A program made the translations under genes and the position numbers. Below are positions 47,601 to 60,600 of a stretch of 64,000 bases of DNA, piece by piece. The DNA is taken from assembly GCF_052324685.1 (NCBI RefSeq), contig NW_027506902.1, positions 892,441 to 956,440 of the forward strand, given 5' to 3'. Position 1 is the stretch's first letter; every line of letters begins with the position of its first letter. This stretch comes from Brachyhypopomus gauderio (lineage: Eukaryota; Chordata; Actinopteri; Gymnotiformes; Hypopomidae). The notes beneath the pieces are model-generated. The model searched no databases and had not been told where the DNA came from. It saw only the letters and a program-made list of their open reading frames with translations.

Positions 47601-50600
47601 AGTATCTCAAAATAATGACTTAGTATATCGAAATAATGACTTAGTATCTCGAAATAATGAGATAGCAATTTACTTAATAATGAGGAAAAAAAAATGTGCT
47701 GTTTTTTTTTTTTTTCAGGTGGCGGGAATGGGCTTCCGTAATTCCGCGATCGTTAGTTACCCAGAAATTAATCTATTCATGAACCAAAATCAACACGTTG
47801 GCTTTCAAAATATGATGTACGCCCCCCCCACCCCCGTGTTAGTGGAGTCTAGACAGATTCATAACTGCAGTCAGTCAAGGAGAAGATGTATTATGAAGGG
47901 AAAAACAATGTCGTCAATTATTACTTCATGCTATGTTTACCCCTGTCAGTACGTTTATATATAGGCCTGCATGAGAAAATCTACCGTTTTCTATGGGACA
48001 CTCTCATAAAGCGTCACTAGTTTCCTCCCTTTTTAGCGCATACACAACAATTCTAATAACGTCACCTTGTGGAGGATTTTGAGAAATGCTAAATTGGTAA
48101 TCAGGAACGACTCATTAAAAGTCTTTTTTTCTTCATTTTCTCTACTACAGACTGCAGAAGAGCTTCCTGCTGAGGGCCGTGATGTGTCTGCCCCCAGCGT
48201 GAAAAGCAAGCAGGCAAAGAAAGACTTTTCTCCATGTGGGAACTTCGTATCCACCTCTGGGACTAATCCAGCTGTTCTAACTGAAGAGTAAGTACTCACT
48301 CTCCACACATCACATACTCAATCTTTACATACATGTGCTGGAAGATTAAACTAGGTGACAATGTAACACTTTTTTTTTTTCCCCCAGACATTGGCAAGAG
48401 CTGAGGAACACACTGCCATGCAATGTGAGTACGAATCTACGAATCTGTCTCTCTGTCTTCCTATCTACCTGTATGTCTGTCTGTGTTTACTGGTAGAACA
48501 AAACACAGTACAAATCAGGGTAGGAGTTACCATAGCAACATGAGCCTTTGGCCATGTCTGGTCAGACCTTCATAACCAGGGATTAATTTGTAAATCAAAC
48601 GTTGCCGGAACGCAAGCGTAAATTGTTACACTGGTGGTATAATATTTTACCGGATCGAGGCAGAGTTCCCAGAATGCACGCTTCAAAATTAAAGAGTTCC
48701 CGGATCCTGTTCCGGCAGGATCTGGCTCAAATTAAGCCCTGTTCATAATGGTACACGTTCTTTGCATTGGCATTTAAAGAAATAATCAGCTTAAGGTTAA
48801 AAAAAAAAGCTTTTGGATACTGATTAACGTTTTAGACTTGGCTTTAACCTAACTAGATGAAAATGGAGGATTTCATTGACGTGCTGGAAAAAATCTCAGC
48901 ATGGGTGAAAGTAGCTGTGAAGGAGGTGGTTGCTCCAGGTTTTGAGTCAGGCCTGTTAGGGGTGAGGTCCTCAGCAGGAATCTGCATCTCCAGCAGCCCT
49001 CATGAGGTGGAGCATGGAAAGACACATGATTCAGAAGGTTGGTGGTGAGTATTCATTTGGAGTATTAATATGCTGAGTTATTTACTCAGTTAAACTCAGT
49101 CCACAAGCACTGAGTTTAACGGTTTTGGCTTAATTGTATTTTTTTTAGTTTTATAGTTTATTGGGAAACTTTAATTTCAGCAGGTGTGATGTGGCCTCAA
49201 GAAGCAGCACAGCATCTCTGCCAGAGCCTCTCGGGGTCATCTTTGACATCTCAAAGGACAAGATCTTCAGCCTGATCCACGGAGAGGTCACGAGGGCCAT
49301 TATGAATATGTTGCCACCTGAGACAAAACGTTATCTCGATATGAAAGAGACCATCAGCGTCATGTCCGCTATTGTGGATGACTCCCTAAAACAGGTGAAG
49401 GGCTAAAAATGTTTTAGTTCATTTATTCTATTATTTTTATTATTAGTCATGTTTTCCTCCATAGTTGATGTGTTTATATATCCATTAGCAATATATGCAG
49501 TGTGAGACCAAGGCGAGTGATCAGTGACTACAATCTTGTTTACTGCTCTTGCACATGTTGTTACTCTAGATGAACTCATCTCTTCGGGAGATTTATTGCA
49601 CTTCTGACCTCTATGAAAGTGTTAGACTGTCTGTAAGCCACATTGAGTACGTTGCCCACCATCTGATGCTTGGAGTTATGACCAGAATGCTGGGTTTTCT
49701 GGAATTTTGCATAATCACAAGCTGGTCAAGTGACATTCGAGGTTTCCCCACACACATTCATGACGAGCTGGATGAGTTGCTGCCTTTGGTCACATCGGCA
49801 ACAGTAGGTGCAACTGTTGAGCACATGTTGAGCGTCTGCAGTGAGGGAACATCAAATGATGTTGCTGGAGATGTCTCAGACAGACCCCTGTGGGACTTCC
49901 TACAGGCTGTGTCTAAACACATCAGCTCTGCAGCTCTGAGTGGCAAAACCTCATCCTCAATTGACCGGATTATGCAGTTGCTGGAGTACAGCAAGCCGAG
50001 ACCCCGTTCTGAAAGGATCTTGGAGAGTATCATTTTCAGCAGCACAAATGAAGATCATAACATGGGCATGTTCAATAATAAGGTGAACACACATGGGCTC
50101 TTCAGTATGTCCTGTGAGACTTTCCAGCTCGAGGCTTCCAAGAGGGTTAGCAATGTCATTATGAGTGTTACCTCAGAGCTCACAAAAGTATCCCAGGTGT
50201 CAATCTTCAAAAATGCAGATTTGAGCTCACCTCCAGTTTCTGAAGCTTCCCTCAAAAGTAATGCCTTTGATTCAGCAGTATCGATTGTAAATGGAATTAC
50301 CGATGCACTCAGAAGCTCTTTTGAGGAGGATTTGTTAAAGATAGCTCATCCATCCACTGACCCAGCACTGTACAAATCTCAAGTGCAGCTGGTATCAGAA
50401 AAGGTCCTGAGGTCCACCCAGGCTAAACTTAAAGATGCTTTGGTGACAAACCTCCTCATCAGGGCTGATGTAATTATGGCAGCCCAATCCAGTGGCAGTA
50501 AGTGCTACAACCTACTGCTGAACGCGAAAAACATCACAAAGAGCATTATTGAATGCATGTTGTCAGTGCTTCCATTCTCTGAAGTGCACATTCCTGGACA

Positions 50601-53600
50601 ACTAATAGCAAGGGATTTTTTAACATCTCTGAAGGAAAGGCTGGAGGTTTTATGCATGAGGCCGATGTTAACCTCATCTGACATTCATTTAGAAGCCCTC
50701 AGTGACTTCATAACTGTAGACAGTTTTGAAGTAATTGCTGAGAAATTGATCAGCAGTGGTCCCCTTAAGCAAAATGAGAAGTCTGAGTGTTCCTGGAAAG
50801 CACTGGAAAGCATACTCTCCATAGACTCCCTCAGGCAGTCTTCCCAGGAGCTCATCCCTATAGTGGGGAACTTAATGCTGGGAAGGATTGCGGCTCTGGA
50901 CCAAGAAAGAGCACAAATGAGCTGCGGGGAGACTCTGTCAGTGTTGTCAGATACTGACCTCTCCAATGAGGCACTCCAGTCAGGCATCGTGAGGAGCTTT
51001 GTGAAGACAGCTACAGAACAGCTTCTCCAACAATGCCTTGGTCTGAAAACCTGCACCAAGCCTGACACTGTGTCTTTCTTTGAGCGCTACTCTTTTGGAA
51101 GCCCATCCGTGAGGGAGGCTGACTTGGAGGTGAGGCAGTCACAACAGCGATGCTGCTTTGAGCTGTCAGCTGTGATTGCCCACACTGTGATCAGTGACCT
51201 CACTGGCAACACCACCTCTCAGTCAGAACAGGACCATACTGGCTCTGCTCTGCAGAAGAAGAAATCTTCTTGTCGGTGGTTCAGGTTTCCAAGATTTCTG
51301 AAGCTGAGATTCAAGGTATGTTTTTAAAATGTCTTTATTCCCAGTCACACCATTAGCTTTAGACTCTGCTTTTCTGAATGATTTTCAACCATATATTTAT
51401 GCTACTGTCAGAATCATATTTTGAATGATTTTTATCAAATTTTCTGCTCTTTGTTAAGAAATGGACAAAGAAAGTGCGTTTTCACACAGAGGACCAGGTG
51501 GTGGACAAACATATTCCAGATGGTACGTGTTTTAGTATTTCTATAGTGAAGTTGAGTTGATGACAGTATTGTACATAAAGAAGTGAGGGGTCCATGGTTT
51601 AGTTGTGTTCCATGGTTTAGTAGTCTTTCATGCTGCACAACTAATAAGGCATGAACAACAATAATGACAACAGCATGGAAGACTACACACAGCATCCCTC
51701 TCACACCGTCTACTTCCTTTGACAACTATTTCCTTTCCTCTTTTGTAGCACCATCCACCTCTGACAAGACCATCCCTAAGATCAGGAGAAAGTCGTTGCG
51801 TACCAGACTGGCAACAGCTTTTACCAAGATCTGCAGAAAATCAGGGGAATCACCTACTTAGGTGATATTGCTGGAATTTAAAAATGTTATTCAAATAAAA
51901 TGAAAAAAAAAAGAAAAACAGACTGCTTATTTGTGACACCTACATGGTTACACGTGACATTAAAGGGCTAGACTTCTTATTCATTATGGTACAATTCCCA
52001 TTTTTATTGTACAGAAACTTCTTGTACAGAAGCTTCTACGAAACAGACTTGGTAGAAGGCAATATGCATGACTATTGTTGGCAGATTGAACGGATGATTT
52101 CAAGCCTAACAACGGTTGAAAAGACAAAATTCAGTAATAACAGTACTGCACAGCAGCATCCTCACCCCCAAATAGCATAATAACTACCAATAATATTCTA
52201 GTTGGACCCCATCATCTCATAGAGAAATAGAGACAATCTTATCTAAACAAATGAAATAATGAACCTAATTTGTATAGCAGTTTGTTAAGCAAGGTCTATG
52301 GTGATTTACAGAAAAAAGGATGTATGAAAGGATAATAAAGCTTACATCTCCCTGAGCTCAATCACCTCAGGAAGGTATTTGCCTGTAACGCTGGCGAGCA
52401 ATGGCTTTTATTTAGCCAAGAAGCTGCACAGTTAACGCCTCTCACACAAAAAGGAAACCTCTTTCCGTCAAAAGGAAACTTCTGTGAACTGAATGAAAAA
52501 TATTATATACTTAAAAATCATTTGAATTTATCAAGATGGTAAACTGAACCTGTGCCGTCAACACTAAAACTCCAGTGTCGGGGCAAAATGTATATTCAGT
52601 CTTTCTGTAATCATATTCAGTATTCATATATGTATTGACTACTATTAGTAAGCAGTGGAAACGAAATCACTTTACACTGTGTTCCAAATTAATATGCAAG
52701 TAATATTTTCTCACATTTTCCAAAAATAACGTAGCTATTGTAACTGACCGTTCTCCCCATCAAGATCCTATGTGATGCTTCCCACCTCATCACAAATGTT
52801 GAAACCAGATGGCCAGGATCCATGCATGATTCCACACTGTACAACAAATTTGAACAGGGTAGGCCTGAGGTAGTTATGCTAGTTCTTCACATACAGTGTA
52901 ATAGTTAAATCATTTCAAACCCTAGTGTGATTATAGGACACTATGACGGCCTCCTTCATGGAGACAGAGGGTATCCCTGCCTGCCCTATACCTCATGACT
53001 CCCTATTCAGATCCTGCACCTGGACCACAGTCCCAATACAATCAGGCCCACAGCAAAACCAAGGCAAGAATTGAAATTACCCTAGGAATCCTCGAGGCCA
53101 GGTTCCTGTGCCTGAAGGGGCTCAGAGTTACCCCTGATAGGGTGTGCCACATAATAATGGCATATGTGGTATTACACAACATTGCAACCATCCAGGAAGA
53201 GTGACAGCCTACCATCTCTGACATGCCCACAGATGAGGAACCTTACATGCATGTGGGTGACAACAGAGATGGTGCAGTTGTCAGAGACTCCATCTGCAAT
53301 CACTGCTTTCCACATTAAATCATGCACCACCACCCACCCCACCCCACCATCCACCCTGTAACCTTTTAATATACATTACAGTCAAATTCACTGTTATGTT
53401 TCCTGTAAATAAATATATTTTAGAATATATTTTAAGAATAAGATATAGTTATGTACAGCCATACCACTTTGTACAATATTCTTATACTTCATTTTTATCG
53501 GATGCCATGTGTGTTTCACACCACTCAGATTAGACCTGGAATTAGTAAGTGTTCAATTAAAAAAATATTTAAAAACTCAATACAGTATTATAAAGGTGGA

Positions 53601-54073
53601 GAAAATAATAATATAATCGCGCCCTTCTGCTAAATATAAAAATATCATTTTCACTCACGCATTAACTCTGTTGGCAATTTTTTGACATGCTGACTGCCTT
53701 TCTCTCAGCTACCGCAGTATTACATTTACGTTTAATAATATCTATATATTCTGCATACGCAGTCATTAATACTTCAAGCTACAGTGGTATGAAATACGAT
53801 GCTCGGCTGATTTTCGCGTTTAAGTCAATGATAAATCCTATTTATCTGCGTTCCATTAAGAATGCCTTTCATAGTTATGCGTGAACGCGCTTCTGTCTGG
53901 GTCAACCTTCTCAGAGTTGAGCGACCCTGATTACTTTAACTCCGATCAGCCGTTTTGGAACCAAAAATTCTGAGTATGTCAGATCGGGGTAAGACAACTC
54001 AGAGTTCAGGGTTAAGTTTAGAGTTTGTTAAAGCCGCTTTCTGGAATACCCCCCAGCTCATATGACTGCACTG

Positions 54074-54130
<57 letters not shown>

Positions 54131-56191
54131 CATACACACTGCACTGCTGCACACACAGACACACACGTTACTAGTCTAACAGACTGAGGGTTGGCCGTTT
54201 CCATGACATTATAGCCCAACCTCACTCGGAGTGTTACAGGTAATGAGTAGATCTCCTGACACTCAATCATGTGGAACAGCAGATGTATTAGCACCATGTC
54301 CACAGACTGCACACATCCACCACAAACAGTGAGATTTTAAATGCATTTCTCAGACAGTCTGGCCATATGCTTGAGCTTAAGAGAGAACTTCTTAAACGTC
54401 TGTCCACCAGAGTCACAGAAAGGGTGTGGGGGGTTGAGAGAGAGAGAGGGGGGGGGGGGGGTAGAACAAGTCTCAGGAGTAATGTAATACCCCAGGCCAG
54501 AGGTGCTAGCTAATGATGGCATTTTTATAATAGTGCACATGGCTTTCCAATCCACCTTTGGAATGAATACAGAGAATTTGCTTGACGTCGCCATCTGCTG
54601 GACATAAAGGATTCCCTAAGGTTTAGTGGGGGCGAGAGCTGCTTTGACCACTGTAAGCCTGGGCATCCAACATCCTGGATCCTCTGTAGTGCTGGCGGTA
54701 TACCGGTTCGCACCGAAAACCGGTGTTTATGTTTGTTATCATAAGAAATTTTCATAAACCGGCGTTAATTGTTTCTCAAGGGATGCTTTTTATTGCTGTG
54801 CCACTAAGCACACATGCAACAGAGTGCAAATCTATCTTGATGAAAACGAGGGACGTTTTGAACCACAAATTATACTTGACGCGTTGCGACTGGCACGAGG
54901 GTCTGCGCGGCAAAAATGACGCAATCGCAGTGGCTCCGCTATCGCGACACCTTCAATTTTTGTAACTTTGCGCATTCCGCTCTTCAGCGCTGTGTTTTAC
55001 GCCAAGTTATATTTGCAGGGTTCATACACCTTTACAAGGTGGAATTCAAGCACTTGTACACTACTTTCAAGGTCCATTTTCAGTATTTTCCAGCACCTTC
55101 AGTTTAATTAACTTACATATTTATACAAATACACATATGGTCGAAATGATTCGAAATTATTTGCTTTTTATCACATTAAAAGAGATGGTACCGTCTCATC
55201 AGTATTCAACCACTCTTATTATTTATTTGTTTAAATGTTATTTGTTATTTAAATGTTATTTAACTAAAGATATTTGGGACTTTTCAGTACAATACAATAG
55301 GGTGACCATATTACCATTTGGGAAAACCAGGACACCTTGGAGCGTTGGGGAGGTGCGCAAAGCACCAGCGCGCGGGGCCCTCGCGGAGCAACAGTGATTA
55401 CGTCATTTTTGGCGCACGGACCCTCGCGGTGGTTGCGACAAGTATAAACCAAGCGCAGCCATGCGCAGTGTCCTAGTGCCTGTAAATTTTAATGGTCCAA
55501 TGAAGGTCATTTAAAAACCAGGACATTTCCTCACTTAAAAAAAAAAAAAAACATATGGGACAGGACGTGAAATACGCACATGTCCCGGGAAACACGGACG
55601 TTTGGTCACCCTACAATACAACCGCTGACAAACAACCATGTCTACTTTATGTCTAAATACCTCATTTGTTATTAACAAACTGGTGTGCAATTTATAATAT
55701 TACGTGTAGCTGGTTCACATAAATTGTATGAACCTACAGTTTTGATGCTGTCTGAAAAATGTTTTAAATAAAAGGTTTTGCATTTTTACTGCAACTGTCA
55801 TGCTAAATGATTCATTCACTACTTTAGTGCCATCATTTGAAAACTGATCATGTGGGGCCATGCAAAACTGTATTACATGTAATACTTAGGTGGAGACATT
55901 TTTCTAACAGTGGAATAGGGTACTCAACCACTGTACTGCAGTAATTCTTTTAGTAATCAATGCAGTTAACACATCATGCAAAAATCCGTCAAGTACTGTG
56001 AAACCGATATAATTTCGAAAAATACCGTGATATAGAAGTTTGGTCATACCGCCCAGCACTACTCTGTAGCATCACTGGCAGTCTCCAAACACAGCGAATA
56101 GATGACAACATTAACATGGAAAACCCCCAAAACATGGAAGTCCCAAACACTCAAACTTCCATTGAATATGCCCATACCGAGTCATGGGATG

Positions 56192-56277
<86 letters not shown>

Positions 56278-56797
56278 GTCCACGCGCCGCATGAGTCACA
56301 CACACCAAGTAGCCTGACAGGACACTCAAACCCACACACACACAGTGCACAGGTGCATGGCGCAGACTCACCGGCGTGGCGTGTGGTGAGGTTGGTGGTA
56401 TAGGGGGAAGAGGCAGAGGCTGGAGGTGGGGAGGTGAGCAGATGGAGACGGGTGGTGACGGACGAAGCAGGAGGGGCAGCTACGGAGGGAAATGGGGACG
56501 CGCTCTCAAATGGCTCTGAGAGAGAGAGAGAGAGACAGAAAGAGGGAGAGAGGGAGGGGGTGGAGCGTGTGGGGGTGTCAGTTGCTCACAGCGTGTCATT
56601 CATAACATGAATGCTATAATCTGTAGTTCATTAAAAATCAGCTGAAATACTGAACTGTGAGGTCTGCTTCTCTGTGCTGTGTAAATGAGGTGTGTGGGTG
56701 TGCACTGGGAGTTCTACTCTGGGTTCATGTTTTGAGAGTGGGTGGGTATGGAGTGGTGTGTGACAGCCATGTGCATGTGTGAGGGCTGTGTGTATTA

Positions 56798-56842
<45 letters not shown>

Positions 56843-57618
56843 GTGGATGAGTATGATGTATTGTGTGTGTGTGTGTGTATGTGGAAGAGTATGGTGTATT
56901 TATGTGTGGTTGTTTGTGTGTGTGTGTGTGTGTGTGTGTGGTTGTTTGTGTGTGTGTGTGATTGTTTGTGTGTGTGTATGTGTATGATGTATTTGTGTGT
57001 TTACGTATATGTGGATGAGTATGGTGTATATGTGTGGATGAGTATGGTGTATTTGTGTGTGTGTGTATATATGATGTATTTGTGTGTGTATGTATATGTG
57101 GATGTGTATGGAGTGTGTGTGTGTGTGTGTGTGTATGATGTATTTGTGTGGATGTGTATGGTGTGTGTGGGTGTGTATATGATGTATTTGTGTGTATGTA
57201 TATGTGGATGTGTATGGTGTGTGTGGGTGTGTATATGATGTATTTGTGTGTATGTATATGTGGATGTGTATGGTGTGTGTGGGTGTGTATATGATGTATT
57301 TGTGTGTGTATGTATATGTGGATGTGTATGGTGTGTGTGGGTGTGTGTGTGTGTGAGTGTACCAGAGTAGAAGCTGATCTCGCTGATGAGCAGCCAGCGA
57401 TCAGCGAAGGCGAAGCGGCAGCGCAGGATCTGTGCGGGGCGTCTGCCCAGCGGCAGGGCCAGCCAGCGTGACGACGGGTCCCGCAGGTCGCTCAGCGGCA
57501 CCTGCAGCCGCAGTGCTGGCTCCGCCCACCGGCTCAGCAGGGTCGCCTTGAACTCGCACAGCACCTCGGAGAAGACACGCACGCCCTGAGTGTGTTTGTT
57601 GTTGCTGTGGACCTGCCA

Positions 57619-57672
<54 letters not shown>

Positions 57673-60600
57673 CACACAGGGCTTAAATTGTGTATCTCCA
57701 CTTAACTACCAATCTGGAGCACACACAACCCTCCCCAGAGGGCCGAGACAGACGTGTCTCTTCAGAGCGCAGCGGCGCCATTCCCTGGCTGGCTGTTTAA
57801 CCGTGGGCCCTGTCGTGAGCGCCGGCCTGCCTGAAAGGCGGCTGCCGACAGCCTGCCAGGCACGTTTGTGTGCTCTTGTTCCAGCACACGCCGGCTGGCC
57901 ATAAAGCGGCAGGAGCTTGCGTGCCCCAAAGGAGAGCAGCTCTCCGATTTCAGCCGTCGGAGCAAATTTGTGAACACAGGCTGAGAAAAAGCAGGAACGG
58001 CGTTGAGGGGAGATGGAGACGAACAACGGAGAAAGAGTGAGGCGTACGGGCCGGGGGGGCTAAAGGAACCAACACCACACTGATCTGTTGCATGTGGACA
58101 ATTAGCGTGATGGCTTAGTCATTAACTTAATGTGTGTAAGGCCAACATCCATCCAAACACATGTTCAAACGCGACGAACGCCAGTGGAAGAACCATGCCT
58201 AAATAAAGTGCTTGACGACGCTGACCTGTTGAGGGGTTAAAATGGAACAGATTTCATCAGGACGACACCTCGTAAGTCAGTCGACACACGTGAGCGCACA
58301 CACACACACACACACGTGTGCACGTATACACATCCTCTGCTTCCTCCCCCGAGATGCATGTCTAAGCTTTGAGTTTAGGAAAAGAGTTTAAGTAGGAGGA
58401 GCTTCTAAGGAGATGCGCATGGGGCAGGAAGGTGTATGGAAAAAGGGCTGCCATTCCTGTGCACAGGAAAGGAAGAGTTACTTCTGGGAATACTTAGGGG
58501 AAAAGTTATTTCTCAAAACGGAATTCACCATGAAGGCGCCATAAATCTCTTTTGGGACGAGCGCTTTCTCTGGACTCTGGCGTCCTGTGTTTGAGACCTG
58601 GCCGGGCGGTAGCATCTCAGTTGGCAAACGTGAAAATGAAAGTCAAAGTCAAATTTTGTTGGTATAGCGCTTTTTACAACAGCTGCTGTCACAAAGGAGC
58701 TGGTCAAATGCGAGTCCAAGCCACCAGTGAGCACACCAAAGGCCAGGAAAAAGTCCCTAGAGCGTGAGGGAGAAACCATGAGACTCATCCACTTCTGCTC
58801 GGCAACAGACACCACAATAATGCACAGTGAGGAGCTAGACGGCACAAAAGGGGGGAGGAGTCTGAAGAAGTCTGAGCCAATGAGTGATGAGTCAACGAGG
58901 AGGAGGTGGGCAGGGACACAGAGGCGCCAAGACGCCATCTCCGAGATGGAGGCCAGCCCCCTCGTAATAACACCCACCGCCCAGTATCCCAGTGGGATAT
59001 CAAAATGATGGATCCAGTGAAAATGGGTATGGGCACGCACACACACAAATACGCACATATCAAAAACAAATGAGACACAAGCACTACAATGGACAGCAGA
59101 GTGGGTCTCACACACCCAGTCCACCGGGGAAATTAAGTCATCTTTTTGCAATGGAACACTAACAGTTTCACATTAGCCGTTAGTAGCTGCAGGCTCTCAC
59201 CAAATGCGGAGGCACGCAGGATATGCTACACAGAGAAGCACTAGCATTCATTGTGGATAAGCCCTGAACTCCATGAGGTTCTCATCGATATTGTAATGCG
59301 TTCCTTTTCACTGAACCAAGACGCATGAAAGCATGATACTTCTCTGCAGTCTGTGAGGACGTGGGGGCAAAACTTTCAACAGTGCTCCTTCACAGCGAGG
59401 CAAGGTGGCTCTCGCACAGCTAGGAGACTCTTGCGACCTAAAGTGTGGAAGTTTTCGAGAAAAAATCTGGAGGTGGAGCAGTGAATGCATAAAGCTATAA
59501 ACAAGTTTGGTGGAACTTGTCTGGTGGAACGTCAGATTTATTTGTAAATCTGACTTAATGAAATCTTCAGCTTCTAGGCAGAAACAAACACCATCCTAAC
59601 ACATTCATTCTAAACCTTGTGATGTGAGGCAGGATTCCTGATCAAAGAATTATGGGTTCCTTTGAGATTCAGACTGAATTTGCTCAGACTTGTGATTCTG
59701 GAGCCACCAGACTGATTCAGTGTCTTAAGGAGCCTTCCACAAGAGGATTAAACACGCCTCCCAAACAATAGTGCATAGTAAGATGGGTGGAGAGATCAAA
59801 TCAAAGTTTATTTGTATAGCGCTTTTCACAACACATGTTGTCACAAAGCGCTTTACAGGATTTAAAAGGTTAACAATACTATGGGTCCAGAACCCTAATG
59901 AGCAAGCCAAAGGCGACAGTGGCGAGGAAAAACTCCCTATGATGGTGGGGATTAGGAAGAAACCTCGGGAGAACCAAGACTCAAAAGGGAACCCATCCTC
60001 CATTGGGCGGCCCGTTAACACACAAATTACACAAAATACAGACAAATACACAAGTCACACACAAATCACACAATCAGACTAAGTAAAGGTAAAAATGAAA
60101 GTTCTGGGTTTTGATATTGTCACTGTAAATGTCTGTTGATGAACGCCAGGCTTTCATTCCATGTCGGAGCAGCGATGCTAGTATTGTAGGCTCCGACTGC
60201 AATGTTACTCTCCAGGTGAACCTCGGAGAAAAGATACGAGATGTAGTAACTATGTAACAGATTAATCAAAGGCCAAACTAAACAGATGAGTCTTTAATCG
60301 AGTTTTAAACATTGAGACTGTGTCTGAGTCCCGAATAGAGGCAGGAAGATTATTCCACAATTGTGGAGCTTTAAAAGAAAAGGCTCTTCCACCTGCTGTG
60401 ATCTTTTTGATCCTAGGAACAGTTAATAACCCTGCGTCCTGCGAGCGAAGTGAACGCGCTGGGTTATATTGTTCAATAAGTTCACTAAGATAGTCTGGAG
60501 CTAAGCCATGCAGCGTTTTATATGTTAATAAAAGTATTTTATAGTCAATACGGAATCTAATTGGCAGCCAGTGTAATGACGATAGTACGGGACTAATGTG

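Noticed and set aside
57001..57675. 224-codon minus ORF rich in HTH and IHTNTSYTH
   Set aside because: Only its first third is real (the DDR1 exon 57363-57612). The rest is TG-repeat translation past the splice donor.
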